Part shown: positions 33,459 to 42,280 of the stretch, piece by piece | Layout of the letters: each line of letters begins with the position of its first letter | Position numbering within the stretch: the first letter of the stretch is position 1 | Origin: DAMCZI01 sp032095175 | GTDB lineage: Bacteria; Bacillota; Clostridia; Clostridiales; Caloramatoraceae | DNA length: 64,000 bases | Direction: 5' to 3' | Assembly: GCA_032095175.1 (NCBI GenBank) | Contig: DAMCZI010000027.1 | Span: forward strand, 1-64,000 | The notes under the pieces: generated by a model | What the model was told of the DNA's origin: nothing | What the model saw: only the letters and a program-made list of their open reading frames with translations | Databases searched by the model: none | Made by a program: the position numbers and the translations under genes

Positions 33459-35150
33459 TTATTTTTTCTTTGCATCTATATACTTTTTTACTTCATCCTC
33501 CATAATTGGGATTGGTACTGGCCCATTTCTTAAAATAATGTTATGAAACTCCTTTATGTTAAATCTATCTTTTAGTTCCTTTTTTGCCTTATCTCTTAAC
33601 TCAAGTATTTTTAACTGACCTATCTTATATGAGCAGGCATCTCCTGGTGTTACAATGTATCTATCAATTTCAGACTCAAGATATTCGTCTGGTATACACC
33701 CTGCACTTTTCATATATTCTATTGCCTCATCTCTTGTCCACCTTTTATAATGAATACCAGTGTCTATTACCAGACGGGCTGCCCTTAACAGCTCCCCTCT
33801 TAGATATCCTATCCTGCTGTAATTATCATTATAAAGCTTTAATTCATCTGCAAGCTTTTCTCCATATAGGGCCCATCCTTCAATATAAGCTTGTATTGAT
33901 GTATACTGAGGCTCAGAATTCTTTTCGCCTAGTATTTCATTATGTAAAGCCATTTGAAAATGGTGCCCTGGAATAGTTTCATGATATGCTATGGATTTCA
34001 TATCATATTTATAAGTAGGTTTATCAAGATTAATTGAAAAAGTCCCTTCGCTGGCTCCTGATTGATTTGAAGGTAGATAATACGCTTGAGGACCTGTTTG
34101 TATAGCAAAATCCTCCATTGCCTCAACCCTTAAACCCTCTAGGGGCTTTGAATCAAACAGAATGCTTGTCTTATTTTCTGCATCATTTACAATTTTTCTA
34201 TAATCCTCTAAAAGCTTTTCTTTATCCTCAGTGTTATTACCATATAGTAGGTTTTTATCTCTATTCAATAGCTTTATATTTTCTTTGGGGTTTTCTCCAT
34301 TATATCCTATTGCTTTAAATTCCTTTTGAAGTTCCCCTTTTAGCCTCTCTACTTCCTTAATCCCAGTATCATATATATCCTCTGGAGTCACAGCCACAGT
34401 TGTGCTGTGCTTTATGGCATATTTATAATATTCATCTCCCCCCTTAAATTTCCAAACTCCAGGTGTACTATCTGCCTTGGCTCTAAGGGTGCATAAATAT
34501 TTTTTAAGTTTATTATAGGAAGGATACATGAACTTTTTTACCTGGGATTCAACATCCTTTATGATTATTTTCTTTTCAGAATCATTAATTTCTTTTATGG
34601 AATCAACCTTTTTTATAAGCCCTCTGCAAACGATATTATCCTCTGCCTTTTGAGGAGTAAAACCATCAATCTGCTTTATTACCTTGTCTATTATAAAATC
34701 AGGGGGCACTATTCCTTCCTTCTCTCTTATCTTCAGTTCATTTATGGTACTATCAAACCCTTCATTAAAGGATGCTATCATATCCTTTAATCCATCTACA
34801 TCATCTTTATTTTCTATTAAATCTATATAGTACAGAAGGTTGTCTGTATTATCTATATGAACTCCATAATACTGACTTATTGGGTATTCATATTTACTAA
34901 ATGATTGCCACTCCTTAAGGTCATCATCCACCCATTTATGCACCTCATCAATTACCTCTTGTGATGGCAAACATAAAAAAGCAGCATCAACAGGAGCTGA
35001 ATAAAGCTGCTCAGACTTATTTTTATTGTTATCCAAGCATAGCTTATAAATAGCCCCGGATGCCGCTGTAATTACGACAACTGTCAGAAGCGTTAATAAA
35101 ATCCTTTTTAACTTGCTGAATTTTTTTTCATCTATTGTAGACTGCTTCAT
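33459..35150 (-). CDS. DUF885 family putative metallopeptidase
   Basis: A 563-residue protein with an N-terminal membrane anchor (LLTLLTVVVITAASGAIYKLCL) and a DUF885 body. The motif IAYHETIPGHHFQMALH, with HExxPGHH, provides the likely zinc ligands and glutamate; a later EGWALYGEKLADEL gives another conserved glutamate. Members are large helical peptidases related to M32-type folds, probably acting on short peptides outside the cell. TAGGAG precedes the ATG. It is flanked by a gap of 198 bases and a variant B repeat, so it is likely monocistronic. Confidence 0.87.
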   Translation of the reverse strand: MKQSTIDEKKFSKLKRILLTLLTVVVITAASGAIYKLCLDNNKNKSEQLYSAPVDAAFLCLPSQEVIDEVHKWVDDDLKEWQSFSKYEYPISQYYGVHIDNTDNLLYYIDLIENKDDVDGLKDMIASFNEGFDSTINELKIREKEGIVPPDFIIDKVIKQIDGFTPQKAEDNIVCRGLIKKVDSIKEINDSEKKIIIKDVESQVKKFMYPSYNKLKKYLCTLRAKADSTPGVWKFKGGDEYYKYAIKHSTTVAVTPEDIYDTGIKEVERLKGELQKEFKAIGYNGENPKENIKLLNRDKNLLYGNNTEDKEKLLEDYRKIVNDAENKTSILFDSKPLEGLRVEAMEDFAIQTGPQAYYLPSNQSGASEGTFSINLDKPTYKYDMKSIAYHETIPGHHFQMALHNEILGEKNSEPQYTSIQAYIEGWALYGEKLADELKLYNDNYSRIGYLRGELLRAARLVIDTGIHYKRWTRDEAIEYMKSAGCIPDEYLESEIDRYIVTPGDACSYKIGQLKILELRDKAKKELKDRFNIKEFHNIILRNGPVPIPIMEDEVKKYIDAKKK

Positions 35151-35167
35151 AATTCTTCTCCTATATA

Positions 35168-35229
35168 TTTTCCTAAATTCATATAACGCAATAAATACCT
35201 TAATTTAAAATCTTTATTGTGTTATATAT
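35168..35229 (+). repeat. Dispersed repeat, variant B copy 2 (second hairpin only)
   Basis: TTTTCCTAAATTC followed by ATATAACGCAATAAATACC pairing with TCTTTATTGTGTTATAT. The first hairpin of the element is missing. Another fragment (AAATCGCAATAAATGAATC) is at 35884-35903. Confidence 0.75.
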
Positions 35230-35250
35230 AAATGAGTTAAATTTTTTATC

Positions 35251-35721
35251 TTATGATTCCACTGGTAAGTTGTTTCTAATTATAAAAATGAAAACTGGTA
35301 TTAAAAAAGGAATTATTATGCTCAGCACAATCCACAGCACAGCATAATCTGGTTTATACATTTTATAAAGTTGATATAAAACAATAAGAGTCAATACTAC
35401 ATATACAAGGAACACAATAAATCCAATAACAGCAACATTATTGAGAAGGTATGAAACTAAACATCCTACTGGTAGAACAACTTCAATATATGGTATATCA
35501 TATCCGCATACCTTTAGATTGTTTATTATTTTTCCCAGAATATAAAGATTTGCAATCGGTATCCATGCAAGCCATGGATTTTCCAGACCTTTGTTCTGTG
35601 CCAGCTTATAAAGCCCCAAGGAACTTAAGATATATAATCCAATTGAAACTAATGTGATGAGAAGCCATAAAACAAAACTAACTGCAAGAATTGAAAAGAT
35701 CCAACCTTCCCCAACAGACAT
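35251..35721 (-). CDS. Multi-pass membrane protein
   Basis: A 156-residue protein with four hydrophobic segments. The loop GLYKLAQNKGLENPWLAWIPIANLYILGKII is a conserved pattern of a family of small Firmicutes membrane proteins I cannot name with certainty. The ATG at 35721 has TGGAGG at seven bases; the frame is open 13 codons further without a site. No operon partner is evident; neighbours act on the envelope. Confidence 0.7.
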   Translation of the reverse strand: MSVGEGWIFSILAVSFVLWLLITLVSIGLYILSSLGLYKLAQNKGLENPWLAWIPIANLYILGKIINNLKVCGYDIPYIEVVLPVGCLVSYLLNNVAVIGFIVFLVYVVLTLIVLYQLYKMYKPDYAVLWIVLSIIIPFLIPVFIFIIRNNLPVES

Positions 35722-35905
35722 TTTATACCTCCACTTAATTAATATAGTTCGGTGAAACACAAGTTTTTATATATATGTGCCTCACCTCTTATATATTAAT
35801 TTTATTCACCATATCTTAAAAAATTCCTTATAAGTGTTAAGTATAAAATCCTATACGTTTTAAGAAATAGCCTTCATCTATACAAATCGCAATAAATGAA
35901 TCTTT

Positions 35906-37246
35906 CTACCTTCTTCTCCTAGTTGGTCTTCTTTTACAAAATCTCAAAACTATAATCAGCCCAAGAACCGCAAATATAATCCATGTTGGGATTTCACAGT
36001 CCACTATATATATAGTTTTTTTACTCTTCTTTATATTTCTATCAGCAATAAGTTTTGTTTCTCCTAGGGTTTTGCCATTTATACTGAAGGTTGCTCTTCC
36101 TATAATATCATCCTTGGAAATTGTCTTTTTAAGATGCATCTTCTCTCCAGATTTCTTTATATCAAAAAACTTTTTATCCCATTCAAAATCCACCTTTATA
36201 CCAGGTATATCACCTTTATACATCAATTCACATATCTGGTCATTGGATAGTGCAAAAAACTCCATGTTATCCTTGGAAGAAGGATTATCAACTCCCATTG
36301 ATTTTACCTTTTTCCCTAGTTCAGTTACTTTATAGAATTCATAATTACTAAATCCATAGTTTAAAAGTGATGTAGAATCTCTCCATTGTCCAGATGGTGT
36401 TGTATTTAGTATTACACCTATGAGATCCAACCCATTATTTTTTGCATATGAAACAAGACAATAGCCTGCAGGTGTAGTATGTCCAGTCTTAATTCCATTT
36501 GTATACTTGTAAAAGTATCTACCTTTTTCTTTAATAAGTTCATTAGTATTTGTCCATTTGTGGGTTATCCCTTTGCCTATAGACGGGATTCCCATTTCAA
36601 TTGGCATTTCATAATATTGAGTATTAACTATCTCTCTAAAGGTTTTGTTCTTTATTGCCTCCCCTGCTATTACACCAAGATCATAGGCTGTTGAATAATG
36701 CTTTTCATCATGAAAACCATGGGGATTTATGAAGTTTGAATCCTTTGCCCCTGCTTTTTTTGCTCTTTCATTCATCATGGATACAAAAAGCTTAACTGCC
36801 TCATTACTATCCATTTTTTCATCCTTTGAAACCCTTCTTGCTGTATAAACTGCAATTGTATAAGCAGCATCGTTCCCTGATGGTATCAGAAGACCTCTTA
36901 AAAGATTTACAAGGGATATTCTTTCTCCTTTAACAAGCCCTGCTGTACTGCTGCCTTCCTTTATCATATCAATTTCATCGCCTACAGTAACCATTTCCTC
37001 AAGGTCTCCATTTTCTATAGCTACAAGTGCTGTAAGAATTTTTGTCGTGCTTGCCGGATAGAGGTGTTTATGTGAATCCTTCTCATACAATACTTTCCCA
37101 GTCTTTTCCTCAATAAGCACAGCACCCTTTGCTATAATATCCAATTTGCTCTCTTTTTTCCCCATAAAATCTTTGCTTTTTCCATAGACATCATAGGGAG
37201 TTAAAAGGATTATAAATACTATTAAAAATGATGTTATACGTTTCAT
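35906..37246 (-). CDS. D-alanyl-D-alanine carboxypeptidase (S11, DacF-like)
   Basis: A 446-residue penicillin-binding protein. A signal peptide (MKRITSFLIVFIILLTPYDVYG) leads to the S11 domain with SxxK (ASTTK), SxN (SGN in LIPSGNDAAYT) and KTG (GIKTGHTTPAG). A beta-rich PBP5-type domain follows, and the protein ends in a membrane helix (WIIFAVLGLIIVLRFC) with an arginine-rich tail, instead of the usual amphipathic anchor. It trims the terminal D-Ala of peptidoglycan stem peptides. The ATG at 37246 is spaced properly from AAGGGG. The PAP2 gene is just upstream. Confidence 0.92.
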   Translation of the reverse strand: MKRITSFLIVFIILLTPYDVYGKSKDFMGKKESKLDIIAKGAVLIEEKTGKVLYEKDSHKHLYPASTTKILTALVAIENGDLEEMVTVGDEIDMIKEGSSTAGLVKGERISLVNLLRGLLIPSGNDAAYTIAVYTARRVSKDEKMDSNEAVKLFVSMMNERAKKAGAKDSNFINPHGFHDEKHYSTAYDLGVIAGEAIKNKTFREIVNTQYYEMPIEMGIPSIGKGITHKWTNTNELIKEKGRYFYKYTNGIKTGHTTPAGYCLVSYAKNNGLDLIGVILNTTPSGQWRDSTSLLNYGFSNYEFYKVTELGKKVKSMGVDNPSSKDNMEFFALSNDQICELMYKGDIPGIKVDFEWDKKFFDIKKSGEKMHLKKTISKDDIIGRATFSINGKTLGETKLIADRNIKKSKKTIYIVDCEIPTWIIFAVLGLIIVLRFCKRRPTRRRR

Positions 37247-37308
37247 ATAAGCCATCCCCTTCCGTCATGAATTAATACTCAAGTAACACCTGTTTTAATA
37301 ACAAATGC

Positions 37309-37974
37309 TTAACGATTTATGCCTTCCTTTGCAGGTATATTCTTTGATTCAATAATTTTTGGAATACCAAATATTACTCCATACAGAAATACTGAAAGCA
37401 CCACAGCCCATGCCACATCCTGTATAGAATGCTGCTTAACAAAAACTGTAGATGCACTTATTATACAAGCACTTATAAAGGATATTATGCATGCCAGTCT
37501 ATCCTTTCCAAACCTGCTGTAATTCACTAAAGCAGCATGCACCGCAATGGAATTAAGAACATGTATACTTGGAGCAACATTAGTAGGTGTATCTATTGTA
37601 TATATACTCTTAATAATAAGAGAAAAAACATCTTTATCTGTTATAATCGGTCTAAGATTTTGAGCATTTGGGAATACAAGATATATTATACAGCATATTG
37701 CCATCCCGCTAAATATAAAAAAAAATAATTTGTAAAAATCCTTTTTTGATTTAAATCCCAGATATACAAAACCAAATATCATATAAACATACCACAAAAT
37801 ATAAGGTATTATAAATTCCTTCATAAAGGGTATATACATATCTATTCTTGAAAACATATAATGCTTGGGAATAACAGTTTTTTCACAGTAAAAAAACAAC
37901 CCTTGAAGTGGAATAAAAAAAAGAAGTATTAGAAAATGTTTGTACTCCAATATATCTTTCCCCATTATTTTCAT
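37309..37974 (-). CDS. PAP2 family membrane phosphatase
   Basis: A 221-residue protein with about six transmembrane helices. PAP2 motifs are visible: NLRPII (motif 1 remnant), VAPSIHVLNS (motif 2, with its histidine) and SASTVFVKQHSIQDV (motif 3, nucleophile histidine and aspartate). Such proteins remove phosphate from undecaprenyl or other lipid phosphates. It lies 62 bases upstream of the carboxypeptidase gene, consistent with a cell-wall role. AAGGAG precedes the ATG at nine bases. Confidence 0.85.
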   Translation of the reverse strand: MKIMGKDILEYKHFLILLFFIPLQGLFFYCEKTVIPKHYMFSRIDMYIPFMKEFIIPYILWYVYMIFGFVYLGFKSKKDFYKLFFFIFSGMAICCIIYLVFPNAQNLRPIITDKDVFSLIIKSIYTIDTPTNVAPSIHVLNSIAVHAALVNYSRFGKDRLACIISFISACIISASTVFVKQHSIQDVAWAVVLSVFLYGVIFGIPKIIESKNIPAKEGINR

Positions 37975-38080
37975 AATGGCTCACTCCTTCTTTATTTTTC
38001 TGGTACAATAAGAATATACCCCATTTTACAACATAAGTAAACATATCATGCAATTACTTAAAGAATTGTTTATAATTGGT

Positions 38081-38194
38081 TATATATAACGCAATAAAGA
38101 TTTCACATTAAGGTATTTATTGCGTTATATGCATTGGGGAAAATATTTCGCATAAATGATTTTTTAAATGTAAAATCATTTATGCGAAATATTT
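38081..38194 (-). repeat. Two-hairpin dispersed repeat, variant B copy 3 (inverted)
   Basis: TATATAACGCAATAAAG pairs with TTTATTGCGTTATA; then AAATATTTCGCATAAATGATT pairs with AATCATTTATGCGAAATATTT around TTTTAAATGTAA. It is the most symmetrical copy, between divergent PAP2 and AI-2E-type genes. Confidence 0.85.
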
Positions 38195-38249
38195 AGGTGT
38201 TAATTTATATTTTAATATAATCTAAAAAGTTTACAAGGTGGTGATTTAT

Positions 38250-39359
38250 ATGAATTATAAAAAAATCCCTTATTTCGAACTTATACCAATCATACTTATC
38301 TCAGTTATTATCTTTAAGGTCGTTAACAGTATCGAGGATGTTACTTCCCTGGTAGGAACTCTGCTCTCCTTTTTAAGTTATTTTTTATGGGGATGGCTAA
38401 TAGCATTTTTCATAAATCCTGCAATGGTATATTTAGAAAAAAAATTTAAAACCAAGAGAATACTATCTATTATCATTGTGTACACACTGTTCATTGGTAT
38501 AATTGCTCTTGTAATAACTCTTATAACACCTGCAATAACTAGAAATATCCTTGAACTTGCAGGAAAACTTCCAAGGTTCATAGGAAATATAGAGGATTCC
38601 ACATGGGATTTAATAAACAAATATGATGTATTCAACAGATTTGGTTTAGATAAGTATGTAAAAGAGAACCTCAGTGATATTCTTTCAAAGTTAAATCACA
38701 TTCTAACCTCTGGTTTAAACCTTATCTTTTCACAGCTTATAAATCTTACATCTTCATTGTTTAAATTTATTACCGGCATTGTAATATCTATATATATGCT
38801 TATAGATAAGGAAAGAATAATAAGATCCAGCAAAAGAATTACTTTTTCACTTTTCAATGAGGATCATGCCCAGGATATCATTGATATTGGAAGGGAAACT
38901 CACAGGGTATTTTCTCAATATATAATAGGGAAATTTTTAGATTCCACTATATTAGCATCAATTTTATGCGTGGTTCTTGGTATTTTTAAAATCCCATACT
39001 TTATTCTTATAAGCCTGCTTATGGGTATAACAAATATGATACCCTACTTTGGAAACCTTATTGGTGCAGTACCTTCCTGTCTTATCGCTCTTTTTATAAG
39101 CCCTGTAAAAGCATTGGAGCTTATAATATTAATTATAATAGTATGTGAATTTGAGACTTTATACGTTGGCCCTAAGGTTCTTGGTGAAAGAGTTGGCTTA
39201 AGTCCTCTTTTAATTATTATGGCAATGGCAATAGGCGGAGGATTGTATGGCATATGGGGAATGTTTTTCAGCGTCCCCATCATGGCAGTTATCAAAGCCA
39301 TGATTGAAGAAGTCACCAATAGAAGGTTAAAAGAAAAGAAAATAGATATTGATATTTAG
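38250..39359 (+). CDS. AI-2E transporter family permease
   Basis: A 369-residue integral membrane protein with about eight helices. The N-terminal helix pair, the long loop GNIEDSTWDLINKYDVFNRFGLDKYVKENLSDILSKL, and the conserved GITNMIPYFGNLIGAVP and PKVLGERVGLSPLLIIMAM are those of the AI-2E/PerM (UPF0118) family. Members include Na+/H+ antiporters and proposed autoinducer-2 exporters, so the substrate cannot be assigned. The ATG at 38250 has AAGGTGG at a good distance. A hairpin terminator lies at 39500. Confidence 0.9.
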   Translation: MNYKKIPYFELIPIILISVIIFKVVNSIEDVTSLVGTLLSFLSYFLWGWLIAFFINPAMVYLEKKFKTKRILSIIIVYTLFIGIIALVITLITPAITRNILELAGKLPRFIGNIEDSTWDLINKYDVFNRFGLDKYVKENLSDILSKLNHILTSGLNLIFSQLINLTSSLFKFITGIVISIYMLIDKERIIRSSKRITFSLFNEDHAQDIIDIGRETHRVFSQYIIGKFLDSTILASILCVVLGIFKIPYFILISLLMGITNMIPYFGNLIGAVPSCLIALFISPVKALELIILIIIVCEFETLYVGPKVLGERVGLSPLLIIMAMAIGGGLYGIWGMFFSVPIMAVIKAMIEEVTNRRLKEKKIDIDI

Positions 39360-39360
39360 G

Positions 39361-39478
39361 TATATTAATCGCACTAAAGATTTTATATTGGGTGTTGTGC
39401 GATTAATGAATCAAGGAATATGATTTCGCATAAATGCTTAGGGTCAAGCAATGTAGAATCATTTACGCGAAACATATA
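39361..39478 (-). repeat. Two-hairpin dispersed repeat, family A copy 5 (inverted)
   Basis: TTAATCGCACTAAAG...TTGTGCGATTAA, then TTTCGCATAAATGCTTAG with CATTTACGCGAAA. It begins directly after the AI-2E stop codon. Confidence 0.88.
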
Positions 39479-39499
39479 GTTTATACTTTAATACGCCTA

Positions 39500-39560
39500 A
39501 AAAACAGTTTCAACCAGCATGCATCCTTTAGGAAAACACTCTGGTTGGAACTGTTTTTAT
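39500..39560 (+). terminator. Terminator of the AI-2E-type gene
   Basis: AAAAACAGTTTCAACCAG pairs with CTGGTTGGAACTGTTTTT (39541-39558), followed by Us. The repeat at 39361 separates it from the gene. Confidence 0.8.
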
Positions 39561-39621
39561 ATAATTATATCACTATTGATATAATTATCATTATTGACAG
39601 TTGTATCAATAGTGATATAAT
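39561..39621 (+). promoter_or_regulatory. Strong promoter with paired dyad operators
   Basis: TTGACA (39594-39599) and TATAAT (39616-39621), spacer 16. A core dyad TATCACTATTGATA (39568-39581), extended to a perfect 12-bp dyad over 39561-39588, lies just upstream of the -35. Its exact reverse complement TATCAATAGTGATA (39604-39617) covers the spacer and -10. Together they make an 18-bp perfect inverted repeat (39564-39581 / 39604-39621). This is the pattern of tight repression with two sites. Confidence 0.75.
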
Positions 39622-39633
39622 CATATTAAAGAA

Positions 39634-39735
39634 GTGAATAATTATTCTTTTAGCGAATTTATAACACAAGTTCCCTCTAATGTCTTTTATTGTATTCCTC
39701 CCTATGATGTCAAGAATGCGGGATGCAACATATAA
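39634..39735 (+). other. 33-codon open frame next to the promoter, gene remnant or leader
   Basis: A GTG at 39634, about six bases after the expected transcript start, opens a frame of 33 codons (NNYSFSEFITQVPSNVFYC...) ending in TAA. It has no SD. It is either untranslated leader, a nearly leaderless peptide, or what is left of a gene once driven by this promoter. Confidence 0.3.
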
Positions 39736-39770
39736 TGTATGGAGTGAATCGATGGTTGGAGGGATATCTT

Positions 39771-40073
39771 ATGTCAAAATATATTATTTATAGTGCTTTA
39801 GCAGGAGGAATCATAGGTATAATACCACTTGTTTTTGGTTTACTGCATTCTAAAAAAGTTCTTGGTATAGCTGCATTCATCATATCCATTATTTCCGGAG
39901 CTTTTTTAGGATTAACCCTTGCAATCCCTCTATGCTGTATATTTATGTATTTCATGCAAGAAAAGAACGACGAGGAAATTTTAATAACAGCAAAAAGAAA
40001 ATGTCCATACTGTCATTATGATATACCTATGGATGCAAAAAAATGCTTCCATTGTAATAGAGATATATTTTAA
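39771..40073 (+). CDS. Membrane protein with C-terminal zinc ribbon
   Basis: A 100-residue protein: two transmembrane helices (about residues 4-24 and 30-58) and a C-terminal zinc ribbon CPYCHYDIPMDAKKCFHC with two CxxC knuckles. The ribbon faces the cytoplasm if the inside-positive rule holds. Function unknown. The ATG at 39771 follows GGAGGG; the longer frame from 39723 lacks a site. It is the first full gene after the dyad-flanked promoter at 39594. Confidence 0.75.
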   Translation: MSKYIIYSALAGGIIGIIPLVFGLLHSKKVLGIAAFIISIISGAFLGLTLAIPLCCIFMYFMQEKNDEEILITAKRKCPYCHYDIPMDAKKCFHCNRDIF

Positions 40074-40171
40074 TAACACAAATGAATGTACCTCCTAGAT
40101 AAAATAAAAACCCGCTATCATAAAAACATAATTAATATGTATATTAAGATTTCTATGGAGGTGAATTTTAA

Positions 40172-41158
40172 ATGATTGTTGTAACTGGAGCAACCGGTCA
40201 TATTGGAAACGTTCTTGTACGTGAATTGCTGGAAAAAGGACAACAGGTAAGAGTAGTTCTTAGACCGGATGAAGACACTACATCTATACGTGGTCTGGAT
40301 ACAGAATGGTTTTATGGCGATGTAAGAGATATGGACTCTCTTTTAAGAGCATTTAAGGATGCAGATATGGTATATCACCTTGCAGGTATTGTCTCAATTT
40401 CTAAGGGACAAAGGAAGCTTTTACATGACGTAAATGTTAATGGCACAAAAAATGTTGTGGACGCTTGTATTAAAGCCGGAGTAAGGCGTCTTATATATAC
40501 AAGTTCAGTCCATGCATTATTTGAACCACCCCATGGAACTGTTATAGACGAATCATTTCCCTTTGATCCTAAAAGGGTTATTGGGGATTATGCAAAATCC
40601 AAAGCCAGTGCAACTCTTGAAATATTTAAAGGTATTGAAAAAGGGCTGGATGCTGTCATAGTATGTCCAACAGGAGTTATAGGGCCCTATGACTATAGAG
40701 TATCGGAAATTGGCCATCTGATACTGGATTTTATAAGTAGAAAGCTTAAGGCTTACATAGACGGGGCTTACGATTTTGTTGATGTCCGTGACGTTGCTCA
40801 TGGTTTAGTTTTAGCATCTGAAACAGGAAAAACAGGTGAGAGCTATCTTCTATCTGGAGAAAGGATTACTGTTAAAGGTATTTTCGATGTACTTGAGAAG
40901 GTAACAAATATTAAACCTCCTTCCTTTAAGGTACCACTCTGGATTGTAAAAACTGCAGCTCTGTTTACTCCTTTGTACTATAAAATTACAGGAGCAAAAC
41001 CACGTTTTACTTCCTATTCAATAAAGGTGCTGCAATCCAACTGTGTAATAAGCAGTAAAAAGGCTGTAAGGGAACTAGGCTACAACCCACGTCCAATTGC
41101 TGAAAGTCTTGCTGACAGCATAAAATGGTTTAAACAAGCAGGGGTTCTTCAACAATAA
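40172..41158 (+). CDS. NAD-dependent epimerase/reductase (extended SDR)
   Basis: A 328-residue extended short-chain dehydrogenase. The NAD(P) motif GATGHIG is at residues 6-12; the catalytic YAKSK (YxxxK) at about 146-150 with TSS serine at about 112-114; VCPTGVIGPYD and DFVDVRDVAHGLVLA match the dihydroflavonol-4-reductase-like/WcaG branch. It probably reduces or epimerises a sugar nucleotide or ketone. GGAGGTG precedes the ATG. A second paralogous gene follows in the same direction. Confidence 0.88.
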   Translation: MIVVTGATGHIGNVLVRELLEKGQQVRVVLRPDEDTTSIRGLDTEWFYGDVRDMDSLLRAFKDADMVYHLAGIVSISKGQRKLLHDVNVNGTKNVVDACIKAGVRRLIYTSSVHALFEPPHGTVIDESFPFDPKRVIGDYAKSKASATLEIFKGIEKGLDAVIVCPTGVIGPYDYRVSEIGHLILDFISRKLKAYIDGAYDFVDVRDVAHGLVLASETGKTGESYLLSGERITVKGIFDVLEKVTNIKPPSFKVPLWIVKTAALFTPLYYKITGAKPRFTSYSIKVLQSNCVISSKKAVRELGYNPRPIAESLADSIKWFKQAGVLQQ

Positions 41159-41170
41159 ATTTCAGGTGAT

Positions 41171-41264
41171 GGTAACAGACACTTGAGTTTTGAGTTATTT
41201 AGAGCAAAATATCTTTTAAGCTCTATCACTGCACAAATAACTTACAACTCAAGTGTCTGTTACC
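41171..41264. repeat. Long hairpin, family D copy 3
   Basis: GGTAACAGACACTTGAGTTT pairs with AACTCAAGTGTCTGTTACC across a partly paired middle (TTATTT / AAATAA, AGAGC / GCTCT). It lies between two same-strand epimerase genes and supplies a false 33-codon upstream extension to the second. Confidence 0.88.
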
Positions 41265-41281
41265 TTAAAGGTGTGATTAAT

Positions 41282-42280
41282 ATGGATAAAAAAATTATAA
41301 TAATTGGTGGAACAGGCTTTATAGGGTATCATGCAGTAAAGGAGTTCATAAAGCGTGGATACTATGTAACTGTAATATGCCGTAAAAATCCTAAAGAAAA
41401 TCTATTTACAGATGATAGAGTAACAATTAAAAAACTCGATATAAACAGCTCCTCAGATGAAGAAATCCTTTCCATTCTAAATGGGCAGGATTTTATACTA
41501 TATGCTGCGGGCGCTGATGACAGAGTTACACCTAAGGCTCCAGCCTACGACTTCTTCTACAAATCAAATGTTGAATCCTCAATAAGAATATTCGCCCTTG
41601 CCAGGGATGCAAAGATTAAAAGAGCAGTTATGTTAGGTTCATATTTCGCATACTTCAATAGAATATGGCCTGAAATGGAGTTGTCAAAAAAACATCCATA
41701 TATACGAAGCAGAGTTGAACAGGAGAATGAGGTGCTTCAGGTTGGGGGAAGCATGGAGGTTATTGTTTTAGAGCTTCCATATATATTTGGAAGTACCCCA
41801 GGCATAATTCCTCTATGGAAACCCCTTATAAATTATATAGCCTCATCCCTTCCACTCTTTTATACAAAAGGGGGTACCAATGTAATATCCGTAGCAAATG
41901 TTGCCTTAGCAATAGCAGGTGCTGTTGAAAACGGTGAGGGAGGAGCTATATATACTGTTGGCGATGAAAACCTATCTTGGAATGAGCTTCTCCATAAAAT
42001 TTTAGATATTTTAGGAAAAAGAAAAAGGATAATAACAATTCCTAATTTCCTAGCAAAAGCCATAATGGCTATTCTTAAGCTTAAGCATTGGTTAGGAGGC
42101 AAGGAAGGCGGTCTGGAGCCCATTGGCTTTGTGGAGCTTCAAACTAGAAACACCTTCTTCAATTCATCAGATACTGTCAAGCTTCTTAAGTATAACCCAG
42201 GAGATATAATGAGTGCATTGTTGGATACAGTAGAAAGCTCAGGAAAAAACTCTAGAAAAGTATCTATATATAAATCGTAA
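41282..42280 (+). CDS. NAD-dependent epimerase family protein
   Basis: A 332-residue extended SDR with IIGGTGFIGYHAVKEF (GxxGxxG, residues 7-13 region). The usual YxxxK is replaced: the stretch SKKHPYIRSRVEQEN has tyrosine then Ile-Arg-Ser-Arg, so the catalytic lysine is probably absent. It may be an atypical reductase or a non-catalytic NAD-binding protein. ATG at 41282 just follows the family D hairpin; the SD is weak (AAAGGTGTG). It is probably read with the upstream epimerase. Its stop codon lies in the family C repeat. Confidence 0.82.
   Translation: MDKKIIIIGGTGFIGYHAVKEFIKRGYYVTVICRKNPKENLFTDDRVTIKKLDINSSSDEEILSILNGQDFILYAAGADDRVTPKAPAYDFFYKSNVESSIRIFALARDAKIKRAVMLGSYFAYFNRIWPEMELSKKHPYIRSRVEQENEVLQVGGSMEVIVLELPYIFGSTPGIIPLWKPLINYIASSLPLFYTKGGTNVISVANVALAIAGAVENGEGGAIYTVGDENLSWNELLHKILDILGKRKRIITIPNFLAKAIMAILKLKHWLGGKEGGLEPIGFVELQTRNTFFNSSDTVKLLKYNPGDIMSALLDTVESSGKNSRKVSIYKS

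Noticed and set aside
39434..39637. 67-codon plus-strand frame starting MLRVKQCRIIYAKHIV
   Set aside because: Its start is repeat-encoded; nearly the same peptide arises at other family A copies (1846-1903, 24300-24368). It then crosses a terminator and the dyad promoter.
41183..41281. 33-codon extension of the second epimerase
   Set aside because: Entirely encoded by the family D hairpin; the ATG at 41282 gives the usual SDR start.
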